A DNA stretch of 64,000 nucleotides, taken from the NCBI GenBank assembly GCA_001314625.1, contig LJSH01000002.1, forward strand, positions 30,458 to 94,457, given 5' to 3'. The DNA comes from Oceanicaulis sp. HLUCCA04. Lineage in GTDB: Bacteria > Pseudomonadota > Alphaproteobacteria > Caulobacterales > Maricaulaceae. The notes beneath the pieces are model-generated. The model had not been told where the DNA came from. It searched no databases and worked only from the letters and a program-made list of their open reading frames with translations. The translations under genes were made by a program, and so were the position numbers. Positions 50,957 to 60,262 of the stretch are shown in pieces; the first letter of the stretch is position 1; each line of letters opens with the position of its first letter.

Positions 50957-51612
50957 AAAGGCAAGATATTGCGTTGTCTGGAATAGGCCAGATAACCCAC
51001 ATTCGCACCCGCACGGAAACCGACACCCGACCGGATCGGCGCCAGGGTGACGTAATCGGCGCGCTGATAGTTCACGCCCATGCCGGCCACGAAATAGGCG
51101 GTGCCTTCCACGCCGGGAAAGCGCTGATAGATCCGGTCGGGGTCATCCAGATTGTAAATCAGCGTGAAGACGCGGCTGGCATTGCCACCGGCATCAAACC
51201 CCACTGACGGGCCTTGCCAGAAGACGCGCTGGCGCCCTGTTTCGCCGCGCAGCACCATGTCGCCCTGACCGTAGCGCAGGCCGACGCCCATCGCGCCTGA
51301 GGCTTCTTCCCCGATGATATAGCCGACCGGCTCGCCCAGATCGGCAAAGATGCGCTCGACGAGCACACCGGCTGCCTCGGCGGTGACGCCAAAGAAGTCC
51401 GATACCGCGATGGCGATCTCTTCGCTGTCATAGGTTTCGCGCTCCGCCGCCGGTGTACCGGCATCGGCCGATTGTCCACCCGCATCCTGACCGCGCTCTG
51501 GCGCCGCACGCCCTGACGGCATGGAGGCACATCCTGCCAGCAGCGCGGCGCAAGCAGCCGCAATCGCGGCCAGCTGAAGGCTATGGGCAAACGGCAATGG
51601 AAGGCGCGTCAT
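50953..51612 (-). CDS. eipA: EipA-like envelope protein (DUF1134), predicted lipoprotein
   Basis: 219 residues from the ATG at 51612 (GGAG 9 bp upstream). Lipobox ALLAGCASM near residue 27, an acidic linker, then the DUF1134 domain: EEIAIAVSDFFGVTAEAAGVLVERIFADLGEPVGYIIGEEASGAMGVGLRYGQG, VFWQGPSVGFDAGGNASRVFTLIYNL and YFVAGMGVNYQRA. EipA of Brucella is an envelope-integrity factor controlled by CtrA. The lipid anchor differs from periplasmic Brucella EipA. A full CtrA box lies 81 bp upstream. Confidence 0.85.
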   Translation of the reverse strand: MTRLPLPFAHSLQLAAIAAACAALLAGCASMPSGRAAPERGQDAGGQSADAGTPAAERETYDSEEIAIAVSDFFGVTAEAAGVLVERIFADLGEPVGYIIGEEASGAMGVGLRYGQGDMVLRGETGRQRVFWQGPSVGFDAGGNASRVFTLIYNLDDPDRIYQRFPGVEGTAYFVAGMGVNYQRADYVTLAPIRSGVGFRAGANVGYLAYSRQRNILPF

Positions 51613-51692
51613 GGCAATCTCCGAAAAGACGAGACCGGACCGGAAATGGTCGGCCACCTGTCAGCCCCGCCTTCATCCATGCTGCGCCCCGG

Positions 51693-51707
51693 TTAAGGCG
51701 TGATTAA
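51693..51707. promoter_or_regulatory. CtrA binding site upstream of eipA
   Basis: TTAAGGCGTGATTAA is an exact TTAA-N7-TTAA site, 81 bp upstream of the eipA start in the 160-bp gap between eipA and the BLUF gene (both leftward). It fits known CtrA control of eipA in Brucella. Only one other exact site was found in this window, in oriC. Confidence 0.7.
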
Positions 51708-51772
51708 GGACGCTGCCGGGCGGCAGGCAGGGCTGGTCTTGCCATCAAAGCATCGGCCAGCCCTTTCGTTCC

Positions 51773-52234
51773 CTACCGGGCTGGGCGGAGCTCCCCATCG
51801 TCTGGCGGCAGCCCGTCAAAAGCCGAAAGTGTGTTGAAGCGCACAAACAGCATATGCAGCTCGGGCGACAGGGCCTCGGGCAGGTACGCGCTCAAGGCCT
51901 GCGTGGTGACCGCAAGACTACGCTGATCGCCGCCCTTGCCTGTGCGGGCAAAGGCCATCGACCAGCCGGCGAACAAGCGCGTATCGGCCGCCTGCGATAG
52001 CACGGTGATCACCCCTGAATGCCGGCTGTCCTGCCCGATGGAGTCAAAGACCCGCTCGACACTTGCCGGTGGTCCCTCGAGCAACTGCATGAAGTTGAAA
52101 CCGTTATAGCTCAGAAGGCCGGTAATTCCCTCGATTTCGTTGCGTGCGCGTGCTGTGGCAACAATAGCGTCAATATCTGTCAGCATGAGGTCCGGATTGG
52201 CCGTGCTGACATACACAAGGCGTGAAATACCCAT
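51773..52234 (-). CDS. BLUF-domain blue-light photoreceptor
   Basis: 153 residues. The flavin-binding BLUF domain occupies residues 1-95: Y8 in SRLVYVSTA, N32 in RNEIEGITGLL and Q50 in GFNFMQLLEGP, the triad that makes the light-driven hydrogen-bond switch, plus VERVFDSIGQDSRH and LFAGWSMAF. The helical C-terminal extension (about 100-153) fits short PixD-type BLUF proteins that signal through partners rather than an enzymatic domain. It starts at 52234, 149 bp from the divergent lepA. No obvious effector is adjacent. Confidence 0.92.
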   Translation of the reverse strand: MGISRLVYVSTANPDLMLTDIDAIVATARARNEIEGITGLLSYNGFNFMQLLEGPPASVERVFDSIGQDSRHSGVITVLSQAADTRLFAGWSMAFARTGKGGDQRSLAVTTQALSAYLPEALSPELHMLFVRFNTLSAFDGLPPDDGELRPAR

Positions 52235-52382
52235 GAATTTCCTTGTTTGGCGGACCCTTGTCCCCCGGTCACACCCGATCCCGCAGCAAGGATAAGCCCA
52301 CAATCGTGACGATTTAAAGTCTGCGTTGCCGTGCCGCCTAATGCGCTTGGCGCAAGGGCTTGGCAGTGCTAGTTCCCCGCTC

Positions 52383-54187
<1,805 letters not shown>

Positions 54188-54191
<4 letters not shown>

Positions 54192-54604
54192 GGGGAGAGA
54201 AATTGATGGAGGCGGGCTTTCAGTGTGTCCAAGTGCTTGGTCTCGCATTCCCAGACAGTGAGGACAGACCAGCCGACGGCTTCTAATGCCGCTAGGTTGC
54301 GTTGGTCGCGTGCCACATTGCGTGAGAGCTTTTTCTCCCAATAGTCCAGATTGGACCTTGGCTTCCGGGCAATCTTGCAGACGGGATCGTCATGTTGATG
54401 CCAGAAGCATCCATGGACGAAGATTAATTTCCGCCGTGGGCCAAACACCAGGTCTGGCTTACCCGGCAAGCCCTTGCGGTGAAGCCGGTAGCGGTAACCC
54501 ATCCCGTGAACGAGCGAACGCACTATCCGCTCGGGCTTCATGCCCTTTGAGCGGATGGCGGCCATATTGCGGCTACGGTGTTCGGGGGTGAGTTTATCGG
54601 TCAT
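54188..54604 (-). CDS. vsr: Vsr very-short-patch mismatch repair endonuclease
   Basis: 138 residues. Opens [21 protein letters not shown] (the Vsr N-terminal region that binds DNA), then the catalytic core [28 protein letters not shown] with Asp, the zinc-binding-like VHGCFWH, and [14 protein letters not shown]. Vsr nicks T in T-G mismatches arising from deamination of 5-methylcytosine, protecting genomes that have a Dcm-type methylase. It is the last gene of the restriction module (methylase, NaeI-family nuclease, Vsr) and overlaps the nuclease stop by 11 bp. Confidence 0.94.
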
Positions 54605-55460
54605 CAGGCCTGAAACGGAAACGCTTAGCGTGGCGCGATTTGGATTGGATTGCCTTTAATGCGTCCTGCGTCCGTGGCCGGTAAGCCATAACGAAATCCT
54701 TGCCGAGGTTAAGCTTAAGCAGCTTCAACAGCGGGCCATCTTGTGAGCCGTTTAAGACAATAATCCCTTGCGGATGAAGGTGGTCGCGGGCGCCTTGGTT
54801 GGCTCTAATCCTCTTCATGTAGTCGTGTTGGCGGGCTACGGCGTGAATGGTGCTGCGGTGGATTGGAAGGCCCGTGAATCGTTCAAACAGTCTTACGATC
54901 CGCTCTGTTCCTCCCGACGGTTCGAAGATGTGCTGCGCCTCCTCCTCGGTGAGCGTTTCCCAGATATTCGGTGGAAATGGCTCATTTTCTGCAATCCAGA
55001 CAATGTTTTGTTTTCCGGCGGCGCTGACCTGAAGTTTTCGGTCGCGGTTTGGCCGGGTGGTAAGACTGTTGGGTGAGGCCTCAAGTAGCCCGATCCAATA
55101 GCGTGCTGCGGTTTCACTAACCCGGCAAAGAAGACATACTTGTCCTACCGCCTCTGGCGGGATCATCCAGTTGCTCTGCGTGGTGAATTTTACATCGACG
55201 TCATGCGGTCCGATCCGGAAATCTAGGTGGCCTCTCGGGAAGTCGAGATAATAGCGTAGTGCCGCCTCGACCTTTATGCCCAGCACCGCCTTCTCATTCG
55301 GCTCAAGCTGATTGAGGCGCAGACGCCGGGTGCGCGGCGCGTCAATTAGTTCGTCAATCGCTTGCCGAAAAAGGAATGGGAGTTCTTTGCGAAAAGCCTT
55401 TTCACCACCGCCGGCAATGAAAATCCGTTCGCGGACGTCAACGAGAGCGTTGCTCATCAT
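54594..55460 (-). CDS. NaeI-family type II restriction endonuclease
   Basis: 288 residues. The word GHLDFRIGPHDVDVKFTTQSNWMIPPEAVGQVCLL matches the NaeI catalytic region (acidic residues, then D-x-K in VDVKF), and the whole chain fits the NaeI family length. The C-terminal half (EEEAQHIFEPSGGTERIVRLFERFTGLPIHRSTIHAVARQHDYMKR) recalls the second, topoisomerase-like DNA-binding domain by which NaeI-type enzymes need two sites. Start is the ATG at 55460 or the adjacent ATG at 55457. The region is less GC-rich than the neighbours. Recognition site is unproven; GCCGGC would be the NaeI precedent. Confidence 0.8.
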   Translation of the reverse strand: MMSNALVDVRERIFIAGGGEKAFRKELPFLFRQAIDELIDAPRTRRLRLNQLEPNEKAVLGIKVEAALRYYLDFPRGHLDFRIGPHDVDVKFTTQSNWMIPPEAVGQVCLLCRVSETAARYWIGLLEASPNSLTTRPNRDRKLQVSAAGKQNIVWIAENEPFPPNIWETLTEEEAQHIFEPSGGTERIVRLFERFTGLPIHRSTIHAVARQHDYMKRIRANQGARDHLHPQGIIVLNGSQDGPLLKLLKLNLGKDFVMAYRPRTQDALKAIQSKSRHAKRFRFRPDDR

Positions 55461-55514
55461 GCCCCTCAAGCTGTTGCTTGAGGTTGAAGCTGGGCCAGAC
55501 CGGTTGACTGTGCG

Positions 55515-56498
55515 TTAAGCCACCGTCCTCACCTGATAGATTTGGCCTGGAGCCATCAGCGCGTCAGCCAACTTCGCGGATACTGCACGAGCTACGGGCG
55601 GCGGGAACGCATTTCCAACCTGCCGGTAGGCGGCCGTTTTCCGGCCCGAAAACTGCCAATCGTCTGGGAAGCCTTGAATACGGGCGACCATCCGGACGGT
55701 CAGGCGTGGCATGCCCACAAAATCAGGATCAGGCGCCTCTTCAGCGATGGACTTTCCATTTACGCCCAGCGTTGCCCAGGCATTACGTGCGCGTGTCGGC
55801 CCTAAGTCGGGTCCGCCATGCTTTTTTGACCCGCCAACGATGGTAGGCGCGATTTCATTGGCCCGCTCCCGCCACGCGTCCACGCCCCGCCAGCCATTGG
55901 CACCCATTAAATCGTCGAGGGTTTCGCCGACCGTTGGTGGATTGAACAGTTTGGGTGTTGGCCACTCGAACTGTTCCTTGAACGCATGCCGGACGGCAAC
56001 AATGATGACGCGAGGCCGCAACTGCGGCACGCCGAAATCCGAGGCGTTCAAAAGCCGCCAGTCACACCAATATCCGAGCTTTTGAAGCTGCTTCTTCAGG
56101 TCCGCCCGGTAATCCTCGAATACAGCACCGAGGAAGCCGCGGACGTTCTCGATCATCACCGCGCCGGGGCGGGTTTCATCAATGATGTCAAGCGCAGCGG
56201 GAAAAAGATTGCGCTCATCAAGCGCTCCAAGCTGCTTGCCTGCAATGGAAAAGGGCGGGCAGGGCAGCCCTCCGGCAACAAGGTCCACGCCTTTATAGGC
56301 AGAAACATCAAACTGCCGGATATCGCCCTCAAAAACCTCCCAGTCTGGACGGTTTAGGCGGAGCGTGGCGCAAGCATCGGGGTCAATCTCAGCCACGCAT
56401 TCATGCCCAAACCCGGATTGCTCCAGCCCCAGTGCTTGCCCGCCAGCTCCTGCGCACAGTTCCAGCGAAGACAACATGTTTCTGTGTGGATGAAGCAC
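55515..56498 (-). CDS. DNA (cytosine-5) methyltransferase
   Basis: 327 residues from a GTG at 56498 (GGGAGA 8 bp upstream) or an ATG at 56477. Motif I LSSLELCAGAGGQALGLEQSG, motif II region EIDPDACATLRLN, catalytic motif IV VAGGLPCPPFSIAGKQL, motif VI VMIENVRGF, motif VIII LRPRVIIVAV and, at the end, motif IX-X RIQGFPDDWQFSG and AAYRQVGNAFPPPVA. Order I-IV-VI-VIII-X is unpermuted, with a target-recognition domain between VIII and IX. It should protect the partner nuclease's site. First gene of the module and divergent from the copper-chaperone region. Confidence 0.93.
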   Translation of the reverse strand: MLHPHRNMLSSLELCAGAGGQALGLEQSGFGHECVAEIDPDACATLRLNRPDWEVFEGDIRQFDVSAYKGVDLVAGGLPCPPFSIAGKQLGALDERNLFPAALDIIDETRPGAVMIENVRGFLGAVFEDYRADLKKQLQKLGYWCDWRLLNASDFGVPQLRPRVIIVAVRHAFKEQFEWPTPKLFNPPTVGETLDDLMGANGWRGVDAWRERANEIAPTIVGGSKKHGGPDLGPTRARNAWATLGVNGKSIAEEAPDPDFVGMPRLTVRMVARIQGFPDDWQFSGRKTAAYRQVGNAFPPPVARAVSAKLADALMAPGQIYQVRTVA

Positions 56499-56599
56499 GG
56501 CAGTGTTCTCCCGGTTTGCGAAGCAAGCCTACGGTGATTTGCTTTTCAACCAACAGAACAATAGAAGAACATTTGGTGATTGTCATCCTTCTCAACATC

Positions 56600-56633
56600 A
56601 AAAAGCCGCCGGATCATCTCCGGCGGCATTTTT
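56600..56633. terminator. Bidirectional terminator after the PCuAC gene
   Basis: GCCGCCGG (56605-56612) pairs with CCGGCGGC (56620-56627) over a 7-nt loop, with an A5 tract before and a T5 tract after. It is 72-105 bp past the stop of the leftward chaperone gene and works on the minus strand. It separates the restriction module from the core genome. Confidence 0.88.
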
Positions 56634-56704
56634 CGTGCTTCGAGGCCTGGATGGCACGAATCCCGAACCACACGGAGATGCGAGCGGGAGGTTTGAGGCC
56701 GAGC

Positions 56705-57373
56705 CTACTCGTCCCCGCCCTCTTCCGGCGCCGGCTCGTGGACATCACCGCCCTGATGGGCGTCTTCATGGTGCGCATCTTCATGGTCCATCTCGCCATG
56801 GTCCATCGTGTCCGCATCAGCGGGGCTGGCATCGGCTTCCGGCGCGGTTGCGCTTAGAGGCAGGCGCACGGTCGAGCTGGCACCGCTGGCAAATTCCAGC
56901 GTTACTTCCACCTTGCCATCAAGGCTTGCGGTATCCACGCCAAAAATCATCAGATGATCGCCGCCCGGCGCGAGCGATATCTCGGTTTCGGCGGGCAGGT
57001 CGATGGCTTCCACCTGACGCATGCGCATCACTTCGCCATCATGCTCCATGGTATGAAGCTCCACGCGCCCGGCAATCGGAGAGCTGGCCGCGACGAGCTG
57101 GTCGTCTTGGGCGCCGGCGCGCAGGGTGATGTAGCCTGCTGTCACGTCGCGTCCGCCGGGCGGGGTACGCACCCAGCCGGAAAGGATTTGGGGGGCAACA
57201 GCCTCCTGCGCGGCAATGCCGGCTTCGCTGGCAACCTGCGCGCTGGCGCTGCCGGTCCCGTCGTTTTCGGCGGGCGCAGGCGACTCACCGCACGCCGTGA
57301 GTATCAGGGCGCTGACACACACAGTGCAGCCCAGCAGGGCGAGCGGGTTTTTCTTCAGGGCAGGGTTTCTCAT
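56705..57373 (-). CDS. Copper chaperone PCu(A)C-domain lipoprotein
   Basis: 222 residues from the ATG at 57373. Lipobox LILTAC near residue 26 and a disordered acidic linker lead to the PCuAC fold: SGWVRTPPGGRDVTAGYITLRAG, ELHTMEHDGEVMRMRQVEAIDLP and APGGDHLMIFG, giving the copper ligands H-x-M ... M ... H-L-M. A His/Asp-rich tail (DTMDHGEMDHEDAHHEDAHQGGDVHEP) could bind extra metal. PCuAC hands Cu(I) to cytochrome oxidase or stores it in the periplasm; no ScoI gene is adjacent. A bidirectional terminator follows. Confidence 0.9.
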   Translation of the reverse strand: MRNPALKKNPLALLGCTVCVSALILTACGESPAPAENDGTGSASAQVASEAGIAAQEAVAPQILSGWVRTPPGGRDVTAGYITLRAGAQDDQLVAASSPIAGRVELHTMEHDGEVMRMRQVEAIDLPAETEISLAPGGDHLMIFGVDTASLDGKVEVTLEFASGASSTVRLPLSATAPEADASPADADTMDHGEMDHEDAHHEDAHQGGDVHEPAPEEGGDE

Positions 57374-57520
57374 GGGCGCTCCAGCGTGCAGGGGCGAAGC
57401 AATCAGAGGCTGCGGGCTGCAACGGCGCTCCGCCGGACCGTCACACCTGGGCACCAGAACTGGCCTGTACCGGGCCTAGAGGCAAGCCCTGCAGGTGCCC
57501 CTGCCCGGTCATCGCGGCGA

Positions 57521-58558
57521 TCAGCCGCGCCAATAGCCGACCAGATCGCGTGCCTCGGCGATCACCGGCGCGGCGACATTGGCCGCCTTTTCAGCCCCCG
57601 CGTTAAGGACGCGGTCAATCTCGGCCCGGTCGGAGAGCAGTCGCGCATAAGTGTCCGCGATGGGCGCCAGGAACTCCACGGCCACTTCGGCCAGACGCGG
57701 CTTGAACACGCCAAAGCCTTGCCCGGCATATTCATTGAGCACGCTCTGGCTGGTGGAGCCCGTCAGGGCCGCGTAGATGCCGACCAGATTTTTCGCTTCC
57801 GGGCGGCCTTCCAGCTCTGCCGTGCTGGCGGGCAGGGGCTCCGGGTCTGTCTTAGCCTTCTTGATCTTGCGCGCGATAGTGTCCGCATCGTCGGCCAGAT
57901 TGATGCGCGAATTGTCGCTTGCGTCGGATTTCGACATCTTCGCCGTGCCGTCTTTAAGCGACATGATGCGCGCGCCATCGGGCATGATGACGGGTTCGGG
58001 CAGCGGGAACACCGCCTCGCCCTTGCCGAAATCCCGGTTGAAGCGTGCGGCAATGTCGCGTGACAGCTCCAGATGCTGCTTCTGGTCCTCGCCGACCGGC
58101 ACATGGGTCGCCTTGTAGACGAGAATGTCTGCCGCCTGCAGGACCGGATAGGTGAACAGGCCGACGCTGGCGCGTTCGGCATCCTTGCCGGCCTTGTCCT
58201 TGAACTGGGTCATGCGCTCCAGCCAGCCGAGCCGGGCCACGCAGTTGAATATCCAGGCGAGTTCTGCGTGTTCGCGTACCGATGACTGGGCAAAGACCGC
58301 GCTGCGCGACGGATCGACGCCTGCGGCCAGATAGGCAGCCGCCACATTGCGTACCGCGTCGGGCAGGGCCGCCGGATCGTGCGGCATGGTCATGGCGTGC
58401 ATGTCCACCACACAGTAGAAGCAGGGCACGCCGCGCTCCTGCAGTGCCACCCAGTTCTTCAGCGCGCCCAGATAATTGCCAAGATGCAGCGCGCCGGTCG
58501 GCTGCATGCCCGACAGGATGCGTTCAGGGCCATTGTACTGGCTGGGTGTCTCGCTCAT
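57521..58558 (-). CDS. trpS: Tryptophanyl-tRNA synthetase
   Basis: 345 residues. Class I signature HIGH variant [16 protein letters not shown] (about 21-36) and the KMSKS motif in [13 protein letters not shown]. The Rossmann core [15 protein letters not shown] and [35 protein letters not shown] are family-specific. The C-terminal helical anticodon domain follows. It is downstream of murJ with a 104-bp gap; the order glnD-murJ-trpS is conserved in alphaproteobacteria. Confidence 0.97.
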   Translation of the reverse strand: MSETPSQYNGPERILSGMQPTGALHLGNYLGALKNWVALQERGVPCFYCVVDMHAMTMPHDPAALPDAVRNVAAAYLAAGVDPSRSAVFAQSSVREHAELAWIFNCVARLGWLERMTQFKDKAGKDAERASVGLFTYPVLQAADILVYKATHVPVGEDQKQHLELSRDIAARFNRDFGKGEAVFPLPEPVIMPDGARIMSLKDGTAKMSKSDASDNSRINLADDADTIARKIKKAKTDPEPLPASTAELEGRPEAKNLVGIYAALTGSTSQSVLNEYAGQGFGVFKPRLAEVAVEFLAPIADTYARLLSDRAEIDRVLNAGAEKAANVAAPVIAEARDLVGYWRG

Positions 58559-58662
58559 GGATCAGGTCCCGGGTGCAGGGCAAGGAAGGTAGAAAGGGTG
58601 AATTCCGGCGCTGGTTTAGCGGGGCCGCGCACAAGGCTCAAGCAGGCAGCGCTTTTGACGGT

Positions 58663-60258
58663 TCAACTGTCACTGGCGGGAAGGGCCTTGGTGTCCCGGC
58701 GAGGCTTCAGCGCTTCTGCCAGCTCGCCGATCCTGACCGCGCCGAGGGCCAGGCTCGCCGCTGCGAAAACGCCCAGCCCCGCACACACAACGAGCCCCAT
58801 ACTGACCATGGCCAGCAGGTGAGACGGCACGAAGGGAAGCACGCCCGACATGAGGCCGGGCATCCAGCGGGCCAGCGCCCAGATCGCACCGGCCATGATC
58901 ATCGACGCGAGCAGGAGCTTGGGCACGGTGCGCAGCAGCCGGGCATCGATACGCAATACCCCGCGTGCGCGCAGCGTGACCGCCAGCAGACCGGCATTGA
59001 CCCAGCCGGCCAGGCTGGAGGCAATCGCCAGCCCGATAAAGCCCAGCCCGCCAAAGAAGAGCGTCAGCGCGAAGACAAAATTGACGGCCACTGCAATCAG
59101 GGCGAACCGCATCGGCGTCTTTGTGTCTTCGCGGGCGAAAAAGCCCGGTGCGAGAACCTTCACCAGCACGAAGGCTGGCAGGCCAAGCCCGGCAATCGCC
59201 AGCGCCACGGCGGTATTGCTGGTATCGGCCGCTGTGAATTGTCCGCGCTGATAGAGCCCGGCCGTGATCAGGTCGGGGATGACCAGAAAGGCGAAGGCGG
59301 CCGGCAAGGTCAGCGCCAGCGACACCTCCACCGCGCGGTTCATGGCAAAGCGCCCGCCCTCATCATCGCCGGAGCGCACGCGGCGTGTCAGGTTGGGCAG
59401 AAGCGCAATGCCCATCGCAATACCGATCATGCCCAGCGGCAGCTGGTAGAGGCGCTCGGCATAGTTGAGCCAGGAGCGCGCGCCCTCCTCCAGCGTGGCA
59501 ATGGATGAGGTGACCACCACATTGACCTGCATCGCGCTGGCCGCCAGAGCGCCGGGAATACCCAGCGCCAGCAGGCGTTTCACACGCGGGGTCAGCTTTG
59601 GCGGCAACAGGCGCAGACGCAATTTTGCCCGCATCGCCGCTGTCCATAGCAGCGCCACCTGCAGCACACCGGACGCCGTCACCGAAACCGCCAGCCAGAT
59701 CACCAGCTCGCCGGGCGGTCCGGGATTGAAGAACAACACCGCGATCATGGCGATGTTCAGGAGGACGGGCGCCCCGGCGGCCATGGCAAAGCGGCCATTA
59801 CTGTTCAGCCCGCCTGAAATGAGCGCGGTCACAACCATCGCCAGCAGATAGGGCATCATGATCTGCAAGAGCAGCACGGCCAGCGCCAGCCCGTCAGGAT
59901 CGCCCACGCGGCCGGGAAAGAAGATATAGGCCAGCCAGGGCGCAAACACCTGGAACACGATCACCAGCAGGGCGGTGAACGTTGCCATGAAGGAGAGCGC
60001 CTCGGAGGCGAACCGGTCGGCTTCGGCCCGGTCCTTGTCTTCCAGCTCGCGCGCATAGAGGGGTACGAAGGCGGCATTGAACGCGCCTTCTGCCAGCACG
60101 CGCCGGAAGGTGTTGGGTATGGTCATCGCCTGGAAGAATGTGTCGGCGATGGGTCCGGCGCCCAGTCGTGCGGCGGTGAGGATTTCACGGGCCAGCCCGG
60201 CAATCCGGCTGAGCAGTGTGAGAATGCTGATCACACCCAGATTGCGCAATAATCGCAT
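58663..60258 (-). CDS. murJ: Lipid II flippase MurJ
   Basis: 531 residues, 14 predicted membrane helices. N-terminal LLRNLGVISILTLLSRIAGLAREILTAARLG (the MurJ/MviN signature) and FRRVLAEGAFNAAFVPLYARELEDKDRAEAD. The central cavity Arg residues and the hinge SWLNYAERLYQLPLGMIGIAMGIALLPNLTRRVRSGD are clear. It moves lipid II across the cytoplasmic membrane for peptidoglycan synthesis. The start lies 4 bp after the glnD stop, so both genes are co-transcribed. Confidence 0.95.
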   Translation of the reverse strand: MRLLRNLGVISILTLLSRIAGLAREILTAARLGAGPIADTFFQAMTIPNTFRRVLAEGAFNAAFVPLYARELEDKDRAEADRFASEALSFMATFTALLVIVFQVFAPWLAYIFFPGRVGDPDGLALAVLLLQIMMPYLLAMVVTALISGGLNSNGRFAMAAGAPVLLNIAMIAVLFFNPGPPGELVIWLAVSVTASGVLQVALLWTAAMRAKLRLRLLPPKLTPRVKRLLALGIPGALAASAMQVNVVVTSSIATLEEGARSWLNYAERLYQLPLGMIGIAMGIALLPNLTRRVRSGDDEGGRFAMNRAVEVSLALTLPAAFAFLVIPDLITAGLYQRGQFTAADTSNTAVALAIAGLGLPAFVLVKVLAPGFFAREDTKTPMRFALIAVAVNFVFALTLFFGGLGFIGLAIASSLAGWVNAGLLAVTLRARGVLRIDARLLRTVPKLLLASMIMAGAIWALARWMPGLMSGVLPFVPSHLLAMVSMGLVVCAGLGVFAAASLALGAVRIGELAEALKPRRDTKALPASDS

Positions 60259-60262
60259 AAGG

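Noticed and set aside
56503-57129. Rightward open frame across the methylase upstream region and PCuAC gene
   Set aside because: It runs through a perfect terminator and opposite a well-supported lipoprotein gene.
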